From Hanleya hanleyi (lineage: Eukaryota; Mollusca; Polyplacophora; Lepidopleurida; Hanleyidae): a stretch of 64,000 bases of DNA. The notes beneath the pieces were generated by a model. It was given only the letters and a program-made list of their open reading frames with translations. It was not told the DNA's origin and ran no database searches. Location of the stretch: assembly GCA_036873755.1 (NCBI GenBank), contig JAVTVY010051539.1, forward strand, positions 211,649-275,648, written 5' to 3'. Shown here one piece after another: positions 1 to 13,600 of the stretch (within the stretch, counting starts at the first letter, position 1; the number at the start of each line of letters is the position of its first letter). The translations under genes and the position numbers were made by a program.

Positions 1-1330
1 TCTCTCCCCAATCCCTGTCCATATACTCAGTGGGTATCTAATCTCTCCCCAATCCCCGTCCATGTACTCAGTGAGTATCCAATCTCTCCCCAATCCCTGT
101 CCATATACTCAGTGGGTATCCAGTCTCTCCCCAATCCCTGTCCATATACTCAGTGGATATCTAATCTCTCCCCAATCCATGTCCATATACTCAGTGGGTA
201 TCCAATCTCTCCCCTCCCAATCCCTGTCCATATACTCAGTGGGTATCCAATCTCTCCCCAATCCCTGTCCATGTACTCAGTGGGTATCCAATCTCCCCCC
301 AATCCCTGTTCATGTACTCAGTAGGTATCCAATCTCTCCCAAATCCACGGGTGGTTGGGTGGGCACGGGTTCCTGTTGCTTCAATGCATTTTGCTGAGAA
401 GCAACAGGAACTTGATATTGATAATGCGATGTCTAGCACTGTAATATCACTTGTCTTTATTGCACCGTGTGTCTTGTGTGCTATCCTCAGTGTTTTATGG
501 GGTTGATAGGGGGAGTCTGGTTCCTTGCTGCTTCAAAGATTTCTTCTTTGGAGTAGCAGGAACGCAACTTGGCTGGGTAGTGCTTGCTTGGTTTGTCGCG
601 ATATGACTGAAACAAAGTTGAAAGTGACGTTAATCCTATTCACTCACTCACTCTCCCCAATCCCTATCCATGTACTCAGTTCGTATCCAATCTCTTCCCA
701 ATCACTGTCCATGTACTCAGTCATGGGTATCAAATCTCTCCCCAATCCCTGTCCAGATACTCAGCGGGCATCCAGTCTCCCCCCAATCCCTGTTCATGTA
801 CTCAGTGGGTATCCAGTCTCTCCTCAATCCCTTACCATGTACTCATTGGGTATCCAATCTCTCTCTCCAATCCCTGTCCATGTACTCAGTGGGTATCCAA
901 TCTCTCTCCAATCCCTGTCCATGTACTCAGTGGGTATCCAGTCTCTCCCCAATCCATGTCCATGTACTCAGTGGGTATCCAGTCTCTCCCCAATCCCTGT
1001 CCATGTACTCAGTGGGTATCCAATCTCCCCCCAATTCATGTACTCAGTGGGTATCCAGTCTCTCCCCAATCCATGTCCATGTACTCAGTGGGTATCCAGT
1101 CTCTCCCCAATCCCTGTCCATATACTCAGTGGGTATCCAGTCTCTCCCCAATTCATGTACTCAGTGGGTATCCAGTCTCTCCCCAATCCATATCCATGTA
1201 CTCAGTGGGTATCCAATCCCTGCCCATATACTCAGTGGGTATCCAGTCTCTCCCCAATCCATGTCCATGTACTCAGTGGGTATCCAATCTCTCCCCAAGC
1301 CCTGTCCATATACTCAGTCATGGTATCCCT
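1..1330. repeat. 41-bp minisatellite, two blocks (1-350 and 650-1330)
   Basis: The unit contains tctctccccaatccctgtcc then atgtactcagtgggtatcca, repeated with small changes and some shortened units. About 350-650 is non-repetitive. Because 41 is not divisible by three, all three + frames are open and show the same cycling peptide (MYSVGIQSLPNPCPCTQWVS and so on). This is a repeat artefact, not a protein. It lies in an IQGAP intron just upstream of the exon at 1477. Confidence 0.95.
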
Positions 1331-1476
1331 CTTGCAATTAAAAATTCCATTTAAATTTCAGAGAAGTAGTCTAATTTGAGAGAATAATTATGATACTTTC
1401 TTAAATGTAAAATATAAAACTTATTTTAATATACTTAAACATTTATTTAAGTTTGCTGTGTTGTATTTGTCTCCAG

Positions 1477-1617
1477 TGGATTGCCTTATGATGTTACAAC
1501 TGAACAAGCTTTGAAACATGAACCAGTGAAAAAGTTGATAGAACAAGCCACAGAACAGCTGAAGCTGGCCACTGATAAATTCCTCTCTACAATCCTCAGT
1601 TCACTGGACAAAATACC
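1477..1617 (+). CDS. IQGAP: IQGAP exon 1 of window (GAP-related domain)
   Basis: The acceptor is tttgtctccag and the donor is GTAAGT at 1618. One base completes a codon from an upstream exon, then the frame reads GLPYDVTTEQALKHE and ends at SSLDKI plus two bases of a proline codon. This is helical sequence late in the RasGAP-related domain. The 41-bp minisatellite ends only about 150 bp upstream. Confidence 0.93.
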
Positions 1618-4600
1618 GTAAGTACATGTACATCACATACCCAGGCATTGATAAATGCCGTGTTTTTATAGCAGTGCTGATAATCAGACCTATCTAAGAT
1701 TCAATCAAAACTATTCTGATCACCAAATTTGTGGTAGTTTTCCCAAATAATTCAATATTCTCAAGCTTCATTTTAGGGTAATGAAACTATATTGATACAA
1801 ATTTATTTTTAAACCATTGTAAATCAGAAAACCACTCAAATTTAATGACTCACAGTTTGGACTCGTATTATTTTTCCAAAGAATTTTAGCCCTCGCAAAT
1901 AAGAAACGTACGTGCCTCAGAAAATATTTTGAGAAATTAAATTAACCCACATTCAACATCTTGTTAAAAACGGCTGAGGTGAACTGATTTGCTTCAGAAT
2001 TCACCTCGGCAATTGCTGAATGCCATGGTTATTTTTGGGGGATGAATAAGTGACTTCATTCCCGACATTAGTTATGTATGTACATTAGTTATGTATGTAT
2101 TTCAAGGTATGGTATGAGGTACATGGCCAAAGTAATGAGGGAAGCCTTGTGGAAGAAGTTTCCTATGGCACCAGAGAAAGATGTCCTTAAGGTATATTGT
2201 CACATGTGTTCACCTAAATAACCTGGATACATGGGATAATGTTACTCCTCAGTAATCTTCATCAGCTCAATTTTGTAGTTTAACAAATGTTTCACTTTCT
2301 TCTTATTAATTTATAATTGAAACAATATTCTATCGATTACATTCCTCACTGTGAATAGATATCGTAATTGAAGAAAAGGCGCAAAATGTCATCGCCGATG
2401 TGACATTATGCTGAGGTTAGGCAACGAACCATTTCTTTGCATTGGCAATGTTGTAGTTTTTTATTCACAAACTTTTACAGGCTATGTCTTCTATTTGCAA
2501 AAGCCTATTCTATTTGCAAACTCATTGACAATAACAGTTTTGGTTTTTTTGGATTTTCAGTATTTTGAAAGCCACAATTATCCCATTTTTTAGATTTTTG
2601 TGATATTCCCAATGTTAAAGCACTACCCGATGCCTGACATTGGCTCGACATCACATTTCCAATGACATCGTTTCACGTCTTTCACGGCTAAAGAGTTCAA
2701 TCTTGGAATGTCCATAGAGCAGCAATAAGATTGCTCACTGGTGCCAGTTGATGCTCCAGTCCTACTGTAGAGTTTCTGGGATTAACCCTGTCTCAGGCCA
2801 GTATCTGTACTATAGTCTCACTCTAGAGTCTCGGAGAATTGACCCTGTCTCAGGCCAGTGTTTATACTCTAGTCTGACTCTAGAGTCTATGGGGTCTGAC
2901 CCTGTCTTAGGCCAGTGTTTGTACTCTAGTCTGACTCTAGAGACCGTGGACTATGACCCTCAATCCAGTGTCTGTACTCCAGTCTCAATCTAGAGTCTCT
3001 GAGGTTTGACCCTGCCTCAGGCCAATGCTTGTAGAGTCTACCTCCCTGGTGCCCTGTTTGTATGGATTATCTGGAGATTGGCATCAAAGAACTGTCCCAA
3101 GGCATGGGGCATTTCATTCTTGCCAAACAAGGCAAGTGGGATACACATGTATGTGTGCAGATTATACCTGGATTGATCAACAGATCATACCTCGGGTTGG
3201 GGGCATTAACAGGACTCTGGAATCAATACTTTCAATACCTAAACTCCAAATCGCCTGCATTTTTTTATGTCTAAGAGTTTACATGTATCAAAGCAGCTTC
3301 TAGTCATATCTAATGTATTCCTGTGTACAGATTGTAGGTAATCTCTTGTACTACCGGTACATCAACTCAGCCATTGTGGCCCCAGATGCATTCGGCATCG
3401 TTGAGGTCAGTGCCAGTAAAGTCCTGACTACCGAGCAGAGACGGAACCTCGGCTCTATTGCCAAAATCCTCCAGTTTGCTGCATCTAATAAAGGGGTGAG
3501 TAGTACTTGTACCTATCAGTGCTGAGTTCTTGATCTGGTGCAAGACCAATCAGAGTGAAAGTTAACAACTGATCGAGTGGCTTTCATGAGTTATCTGTTT
3601 AAATATTTTATGGTCAATCTATGATTTCTTGTGAAGATGAATGGCCTTAATTGAGAAAATCAGCTTGAAAATATCGTTAACATTGGTAGTAAAAGCAGCT
3701 ACATGTATGATGTAGAAAGAGAGCAAATTTATTTCATTGCATGCCGAATGAAGGAATACTCTGTCGACATGTCAGCCCGCGATTCAACTGAGACTTGTGT
3801 GAACATGAAAGAACATTTCCCGTTATTACTGTTGAGAATAGGAAATGCTCTGTCGTGTGTGCACAAGTCTTTGTGATATGGCTCCAACAATTCTTTCCTG
3901 GGAGGAAAATATAATTTTCACGAGGACCTAATTAAAACTTACATCACAAAAGATTTGCACAAGAGTGTTTTCTTTTAACCAAAACATCTGTTCAACATAC
4001 TGCATATCATGAACTGTCTACATCTCTTCATATCAACCAGGCCTTTCTTCCTGTTTTAAGACTTCACGAAAACTATTTCCCTAAGTTTCACATGCCTTTA
4101 CACATGTGTCCCTCTGTAAATGACCTGGTTAGATTTTTAGCCAATTGTATCAAGTCTTGTTATTTTGTCAGACTGTTCCAATCTCTGCACAAAGAAGTTT
4201 TTTGGTTGATAGGGAGTGAAGGCATCAGTGTTTTACAAACCCAAACTAGTACACCATTCTCGGCATTCAAGAAATATTTAGTTAATTAAATGGGACCATC
4301 ATTCATTTCATGTCCGTTCTTGCTATTCAGCATATATACAAGTGCCCGATGGATGGGTGTACATGTGCACTCCATGGGCACTGGTAATGCGAACACGCTG
4401 TCTAACCCATTTCCCCCAACCTGCCCTATATATGATCCCTCTCATCAATGTCCCATAGACACTGTGTACTCCCACATTCCTACTAAAACAATATCTACCC
4501 TTCCTTTCCCACAATTGAAAAATATCACCTACATGTACCATATATAAAGAGTTTCTGTATGGGCAGTTGGCTTAAATTTTTTAAAACACTTTTTCCTTTC

Positions 4601-7600
4601 GGCAAGCAAAACAAATGTCGGGCACCCAGTTTTCTAGTACTGGCTGTCCATAGATTTTTCAATATTTTGCAAGCCCTGTGTTATAGAGTACATTCTTGTC
4701 TGGATGATATCTCGGTTATTATTTGGTGCACAAATTCGAAACTTTGAAGATGCTTAGCACTGTACTGATCTGCACTGAACGGTTTTAAACGTTTCAATGA
4801 GTTATGGCCCTTTATCCTGTCAGTCAATTCCTTATTTGTTCACATTGCCCTATCATGCAGTTCTGACTCCCAATGAGAATATTTCATGGTATACAGATGA
4901 CCAGATTTTCATCACCAGTACAGAGTACCAGTCTCTCCAGAATTCATGTACCCGGTACTTCATTGTATGCAATTGTAACACCTGAATGAATGCAGGTACC
5001 AGTACATAACATTATACCTCTCCAAATGTAGATTGGCCTTTCCCCCTGAGAAATTGCCAATTGTTGCAATATGGACCTTCTTGTCACAGTGCATTGTTAA
5101 GCACTCTCATGTAATATTAGTGCAATGTTTGTGTGTTTCACACTAGTTCAGTTGGTTGTATATTATGACAGAAGCTTGTTATGGGGGGGGGGGGTTTACA
5201 CCCAAGCCTTCTCTGATTCCTTCTTTGCTGCAGCCAGTATTGGCATTAGAGTATTGTCATCAGTGTGTACATACATAAGATGTCCATTTATTTCTATTAT
5301 TATCTTTTATGACCATGTCTCAAAGATATATACCAAACTTAAATCACATACGATGATACGCATCATGTGATCATGGGAAACCTGATACAAATTAGTCAGA
5401 TTGACACATATTGTCTGATTCACTACTAGATTTTTCTGTCAATTTTGTCACCAATTGCTTGTTGCCTTTTCAATGTGTCAGTTTATGTATAAACGTTGGT
5501 ACAGACGAGTAGCGTTTCTCTTTCCCGTACATAAGGCCACACAAAGTTATAAAACTGGTTCTCGGGCACTTTCTTTTCAAAACCACGCAGGCAGGCGTCC
5601 ATTTTTGAATTTTTTATTTTTTGAATTTTATTTACATTCCTCTGTATATACGAGTTCTGTTTCATGAATACAGGTACCAGAAGTTGTATTTAGGCCGTTG
5701 TTAATTAATTCTTTGTTTCTCGTAACCTTGCTTTTGAAAATAGACATGCTGAGGGCGATAATTATTAGTTATTACCTAGCCAGAAAAAAAAAAAATACTA
5801 AAACAAAACTTGGGATGCAAAATTTGAAAATATAAAACCTTTTACTGGACTAGATTTATCAAACAAAACCTCTGCTAGAGGAACAGTGACCTGTTAATTA
5901 AATGAATAATGCATACATAATAGCCATTAAAAAGAAATCACAGATCAAAATCCATAGACATGACTCTTGACATAAAATACATTATGTGTGGTGTCATATA
6001 TGGAGCTAATTTAGAACTGGTTTCCATCAGATTGGTACTGGCTAACAATATTAAATCAGCCATCACCAAAGCAACCATAAATAGTAATAATATTAATCCT
6101 AATTTTGTTTTTTTAATTGATAAATTTTACTATAATACAGCTGTACTAACTTGCTAAGCAAGTCACTGGTCAACAACAACAACAGCTTTGGTCTAATCAC
6201 GATGCCTTCTTCTGATTTTCAGAGTCAGTAAAGACTTGGAAGAGAAGTCTTTCTTCAAGTCCGCCACTGTGGATTTTTGATCCATGGCACTGAGTGATTT
6301 ATAGATTTATATAATTTATTTGCTGATTACAAGCGCCCATATAAGGCAGGAGAATCATCGACGGAAGTTTCAAATCTGCCTTGGAAAGAAAACGCTCGAT
6401 GACAAAACTGGCGGTCGTCTTTTCGGAGAATAGGAAAGTTTTGAATTTAACATAAAACTGACCGTTTGTTGAAGCTATCGTGGCTCCGTTGGCCAAAATC
6501 ATTTTGATCAACACCAGGATGAATGCGATCAACCATGCGGACATTTCTAAATTCATAGCGCGGTTTTCGAGGAACGAAAGGGGTGTATGATGAACATACT
6601 TCCGTTTGATTTGAGAACTCCGCGTGAAAATCGATATCTAGTTTGCAGACGAATAGTTATACTTCTTCACTTCTCAATGCATATTTCGTTAGATTACATT
6701 GGGGATGTTCAGTTTGTTGTTATTTCCTGTTTTAGCGATCAGACAAACTACGGAATTGAGACCACAGAATTTCCATCCGGAGCTCCGACTGGAAAACATA
6801 ATGACGTAGCTTAGAGGATTCCCAAGAAAGTTTGCCGTTTCATTGGTCAGTTTATGGGGAATCCCTTGAACTGCACAACAGGTGGCGCTGCAGTGCCCTG
6901 CGAGGGATGGTACAAAGAGACAGCTTTACGAAACTTGTTACGACAATCTCGTTATTTTACGAGCAATTAAATCCCTGGAGAGCGCTGCTTTGCGAAACCA
7001 GAACTCATTATAGGCATTTTTTAAGGGATTTTGACACGTCAATACCAATAATTAATACACATGCGTAATTATTGCTTGCAAAAATACTGAGGCGGGCGGG
7101 TTACGGGAAACAAACCATTAATTATCAGCGAGATAATCAGATGGAGAAACCTATCTGCTGAAGAACCTCAGATTCTGTTCATTGGCATTTTCCATAAGGA
7201 AGGCAAATGTGTCTCGAACGTTAATAGTTGGGTGACGTTACACATTTCGCAACTATGACCACACCCATAGAAATGATTTCAAGACCAAATAAATATAGAA
7301 ACTTTTCCAGTGTCGCGATGTATTCATGGTTGTCTCCCTTGACATGTTAAAAGTATGATCATCAACTGGAACACATTTTGGACTTTATAACGTAAACTTT
7401 ATCTATGTACCCAACGTTGGTTATTATCAATTGATGTTCAATAGAGAAGTGTATCAGAATTAGGGCTGTTCCAGATAAACATATGTACCCCCCCCCCCCG
7501 GACGGCAAAGAAAAAAAAAATATGTGGGTGGTTGTTGTCGTAAAAATATTGCTGGTCTAGGTGGGTGTATCTTGAAATAAACCACTTCTCTGGATGGTTG

Positions 7601-10600
7601 GATTCATTACTTGTAAAATGCTTCTATGTGTGGGCCCTCAAATCCTTTTGAGGCATATAGTATTCATTATTTATGTATCTAGATAAACTTATTTTAATCC
7701 TCGAATCTTGTCCCGAGTTCGCGACCAACGTTTGTGGTCGTTGTTGTTGTTAACTGGCGCACTGTGACTCCACACAAAGGTGATCTTGAATACCGTGTTT
7801 TTTCATTGGACAGGCGTCCATGTCAAAGATATTTCATCCAATGAAATACCACGTTACGAAGATCTTTGTCAAGTGGCAGTGAATTCTCTATGAATGGAGA
7901 TTTTTCGGCAATCTCTGTCCACTGAAAGCAGGTAACGATAAGTGCCCGTCTCACCGGAGAAAACGAAACTAACGAGAGTGGCGACACTGTCGCCACGAGT
8001 TATCTCCCTTTGTCACATAACCGCAGAAATGGCTGAAGACGTCAGAAGCTTGCATTGTGATACAGATGAGAGGTTTCCGAACGGTTGGGCCCCCAAGTCA
8101 TCAATTAGATTTTCTCGCGTGTAAATGACGAACATGATCGCAAAGTTTTGTGAATGTTCACTGAAACTATAATTTATGAAACCAATAATTGATGATAGTT
8201 ATAATATTTAACTACTGAATCACTTAAAGTAAAATACTTTCAATGGACAGTTTTATTGAAATTAATTGATGGGGAGTGGTTGTTTTCTTAGCCCCAGCTG
8301 GGACCTAATGATACTGTCATTAGGTCCCAGCTGGGGCTAGTTGTTTTCTCAACTTTTTTTTAAACTAGACCCAGTTAAACAGGCTTTTTTTTATTAATCA
8401 AAGATTCAAAATAGACAACTTTTGTACAGTTCATGTACACAGATGATATTCAAATATTTAAAATAAAATCATTAGTAGGCCTAAATAATTCAAGGTGAAC
8501 ACTAGCTGTGAATTGTTACAAAAACAGATGTATCCCTTTGATAGTTGGAAACAATAATATTTTTATGTAGTTTGCATCTGTTCATCCAGTCTGAACTACA
8601 ATGTAGTGCAAATTTTGAAATATGCTTATATGTGTGTGTTTTGAATGAAAACTTGACATGCATAATTTTTTTTCTCCAACCTCAATCTTGCAAACTGGCC
8701 CAGGGGAAACATTTTTGCCAGGCCCATCCTCCGTAGTGGAAAAACCCTGCAGTACCTTTGATAATCCAGAAACAAAAAAATGCCTGGTTTTCATGTTAAA
8801 TTATAAATATGATATCTGCTTTCACCACGATTAAACTTACTATCAGTGGCCAGGGCAATCCCATCATTCAGCTCTTGGTGTGCTCTTGCTTCTATTGGTG
8901 GGTACCTTGGGGATTCTCATTTAAAAAATGTGGGTGGGTTGTCTCAGGTTTTAATTTTCATAAAAAAAAATGTGGGTGAGTGGTCTCCGGGTTTCTCATA
9001 AAAAAAAGTGGGTGGGTGGTCTCCAGCTTCGAGAAAAATTATAGGTTATTGGTGGGTCTATGAATCCTTTTTCTGCTGTTGTGGGTGGTTACAAAAACTG
9101 AAAAATCAAATATGGTGGTGGGTGGGTGCTAACAGAAGTGCCTTCCTGGGGGGGTACATATGTTTATCTGGAACAGCCCTTAGCTGAAATCAATTGGAGT
9201 CTATTTCAGAGATAAATAAAAATGTCGACATATTATCATTCCATTCCGTATTTTAATAGTTCAATATGTAGTCCGACTTTTGATGTGACTGTGACTGCAA
9301 AGTGTGCAAACTGCTCATGTTTACGTGCAGATCAGACAGAAGTTGTGTTTTTCATGCAAAAATGAGTTTGGCGGAATGACTTTCACTGAAAGATCCTGGA
9401 AGTTGATCAAAGAAATAAATATTTACGATGGAATTACTTGGAGCTGTACTTTCACCCTCTAGTTTCCTCACTGTCAGGTAAATCTTTGATTAAATACTGA
9501 CAGTCATGTAAATAAATTGATGAATTTCAACACTCACAACCACTCATTTCTCACATTTACCATGACCCATAGGGGAAAAAAATAAATAAATAAAAACTTT
9601 GAAATTTGAGAATTTGCAGTTTCCTGTTTTTCAGCAGATGACAATAGCTTTCAGTGTTTTTACCTTCGTCGTTGTAAAAAAGTTTTACTATTATTTTTTG
9701 GGGCTTTTTTGGGTTTTTTTTTTTTTGCTTAAAATTTGCAAATGAAACGTTTTGACGTGCAAGGGTTACGTACCGTGTGCGCGGGGCCCGAGAACCAACT
9801 TTCCAACTTTGAATGACCTTAGATTGACAATAAAATCTTGTTCTATGGTATAGAATATCCAGATTGAGTGTTGATAGCAACAGTGTAATCTCATTTGTAT
9901 TGTATTGGCAGGGATTGTAGATCAATGAACATGAGAATAGCGCATAGATAAATAATATAATAACTCCAGTATAGAGGTACATGTAGAGTTTAAAATAACA
10001 ATAACACAAAACATCTAGGAAGAATGATGAAGTGTACATAATATATATATCATTTACATTATTGCATTATACATTAATAGTTGTTAATGAATTTCTGTTC
10101 AATTATTAATGCTCTTACAGAAAATTCCTTGATCAGTAGTGATTTAATAGAATTTATTTAGTTCCAGATACATGTAAACATATATCATGAGATTATTATA
10201 AGGCCTCTATGATTATAATATGGACATACGATTTCCATCCACATTTACAAAAATATACATGCATTCTTGAAAACAAACAAGCAAAGTGAAGGACCCAGAC
10301 ATGTTGTATTCCTTATTATCTGGAATAAAAACACATCACGCTATAATTCGGTTGATCAACATCTCAAATATATAGTTCTCCCGGCATGTAGCAAGATATA
10401 TAAAGTCCTTTTGTAGCGAAATTACTCTTGTAGTTGACCCAACGTTAATTTGTCAAATTCTGCCATAAGTGAGAAACATCAGTAGGAATAACAATACATG
10501 GCTTCTGACATAGCAGACAGCTACAATTGACAGAATGGCCTGCCACAGCCTGCCGCAGTTGCTACCACATGACAGCACACATGTTCAGGCCAAATCGAGG

Positions 10601-13600
10601 CAGAGTTGAGAACCAGCAAATGGACTATTGAATTATGTACCTTACAAATCTGTCCGTATAAACGTTTTTCATTGAACTTTTGTATTGTTTGTTTTTGTAG
10701 TTTGGAGGTGACAGTGCACATCTGGCATGCTTGAACAACTACATAAAAGAGTCGCATGATAAGTTCAAGTAAGTATGATATTATACTGCACTTGTCCTTC
10801 ACATGATTCGTTATAAAGTGAGTTCCGGTTTGGCATGGTCACTTTTATGTCGTCCAATAATTACCTGTAATACATGTTTGTTTACTGCTGTTATGAAGAC
10901 TTTCAAAAGACCATTTTCATAACCCCTGCTGTTTTGCAACGCCACTGTCGAGTGACGTCAAGTGAGGTCGGCTCCAGCCACTGACACATGTTAACTCAAT
11001 GCAAACTGCACACATATCAGAATATAATGGAGCAGAACTATCCGATTCTCATTCTGTTTAGTTATTATTGTCCTCCGCCACGAAGTGGTGGGAGGACTTG
11101 GAAATGCTAGCGGTCCGTCCGTCCTTCCGTCCGTCCCACATCTTGTGAACGTGATATCTTGAGAACAATTCAACCAATCGACTTCAAACTTGAGAAGGTG
11201 CTTCACATCAGTTAGACGGCCATTGGTATTGATTTTCACTGAGGTACGTAATCCAAGATGGCCGCCATCGACCATATTGGATTCTGTCCGTCCCACATCT
11301 TGTGAACGCGATATCTCAAGAACAATTCTACCAATCGACTTCAAACTTGGGAAGGTTCTTCACATCAGTCAGACGGCCATTGGTATTGATTTTCACTGAG
11401 GTACGTAATCCAAGATGGCTGCTATTGACCATATTGGATTCCATCCGTCTCAGATCTTGTGAACGCGATATCTCGGGAACAATTCAACCAATCGACTTCA
11501 AACTTGGGAAGGTTTTTCACATCAGTTAGACGGCCATTGGTATTGATTTTTACTGAGGTACGTAATCCAAGATGGCTGCCATTGACCATATTGGATTCTG
11601 TCCATCCCACATCTTGTGAACGTGATATCTCGAGAACAGTTCGACCAATCGACTTCAAACTCGAGACGGTGCTTCACATCAGTTAGACAGCCATTGGTAT
11701 TGGTTTTCACTGAGGTACAATGTAGTACCCGGTATGTAATTCAAGATGGTTGCCATTGACCATCTTGGATTCCGTCCATCCTGCATCTTGTGAACATGAT
11801 ATTTTAAAAACAACTCAACCAATCGACTTCAAACTTAAGAAGGTGCTTCACATCCGTCCCACATCTTGTGAATGCGGTATCGTGAGAACAATTCGTCCGG
11901 TTGACTTCAAAGTTGAGAAGGTGCTTCACATCAGTTAGATGGCCATTGGTATTGATTTTCATTGAGGTAGTATGTAATCCAATATGGCTGCCATTGACCA
12001 TCTTGGATTTCACTCACCCATATTGTACCCATCTGTGTTGTGAATGCGATATCTTGATCTATTCCACCCATCGATTTATAAACCTCACCATCCACAAATC
12101 CATATACAACTACAGACTTACATTCCAGTGTTACACTACCCATTACTGCTTCCCAAACCTCCTCAAAATGTCTCAACAATTCCAGATAAACATCTCTTTC
12201 CACATACACATATCCACTTTCCAAGTTATATTTAAGGAGATATTGGAAGGGTATATGCTGTATGCTCTCAAACAGGCTACTTGGCGGAGGACCTGCTAGC
12301 TACTCAGCTTGTTAAACCTGAATAGATGCCCGTTTCAGAAATGTATAGTTGAGAAAACATTTCCTTTTAGTTCATGGCAAAATAGTTACTGATAAAGATA
12401 GTGTCAATTCACAGGGAATTTTCCGTGATATACCCATGCTCGTGTAACACGATTTTTTGGGGAATTCAGGGAGCCGAGCAGAACATTCCGTGATATACCG
12501 ACACGGAAAAGATACAGCTGCTGAGCTCCCGGAATTCCCCGAAAATCATGGTACATGATTTCCTGTAAAACTTAAAAGAAAACAGAAATGATATTTATAT
12601 TTTCATAATCCTATAATACTTCAGGTGAAAAATATTTATTGCATTTTTACCCCTCAGCCATTTTGGCCTCGGGGTATTGCCGTCGCCACGTATGTCCGTC
12701 CATCCATCCGTATGTTCATCCATTACCGCATTTTAGGAAAAACTGCTTGAGATACAGTGACCAAATTTTGGGAACTTATTTACCTATTTATAAGTTCTGA
12801 TTAGCTGAAAATCTTGGAGGCCATCTTTAATTTATGAGAAATCGATAATGATACATATCTCTGTTACCATTCAATTGTTTTATATGCAAGTTGGTATACA
12901 TCATCGATACATCCAGATACTTTGAATCGGGAGACCTGATTGACTGTAAACCTTTAATTTATGCAAAAACTTTAATGATATATGGTGGCCATCTTTAATT
13001 TATGCAAAAACTTTAATGATATATATCTCTGATATCATTTAAGTGTTCTATACCAGACTTGGTATACCGCATCGATGTATCAAGAAACTTGCAATGAATA
13101 ACCACATCAGTTCCTCTGAGTGGGGAGGAAGGATTTAATTTATGCAAAATCATTAATGATCTCGTTCTCCGATATCGTTCAAATGTTCAATGTAAAATTT
13201 GGTATACATCATCGATGCTTCAAGAGACTTACAAATGACAGTTCTGGTTTCTCTGATTGGGCGGAAACCTTGGTGACCATCTTTAATTTATGCAGAATCT
13301 TTAATGATGTATATCTATGGTACCATTGTGTTCTATACGAAACTTGGTATACAGCATCAATGTATCAAGAGACTTTCAATGAATAACCTCATCAGTTCCT
13401 CTGAGTGGCGGGAAGGATGGGTGGCCATCTTTAATTTATGCGAAATCATTAATGATCTCTATCTCTGATACCATTCAAATGCTCGATGTAAAATTTGGTA
13501 TACATCATTGATGCATCAAGAAACTTGTCGCCGGTAATGAATACCGGTTTCTCTGATTGGACAGAAACCTTAGAGGTCATTTCTAATTGCAAAATTTTTG

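Noticed and set aside
62..1379. Long open frames of 111, 284, 223 and 132 codons in the 41-bp repeats
   Set aside because: All three frames show the same cycling peptide because the period is not a multiple of three; no splice or start context.
6832..7068. 78-codon + strand frame in a CpG-richer patch
   Set aside because: No domain, no clear splice sites in phase with IQGAP, weak start context.
9557..10039. 160-codon - strand frame
   Set aside because: Low-complexity lysine/phenylalanine-rich stretches from A/T runs; no domain or splice support.
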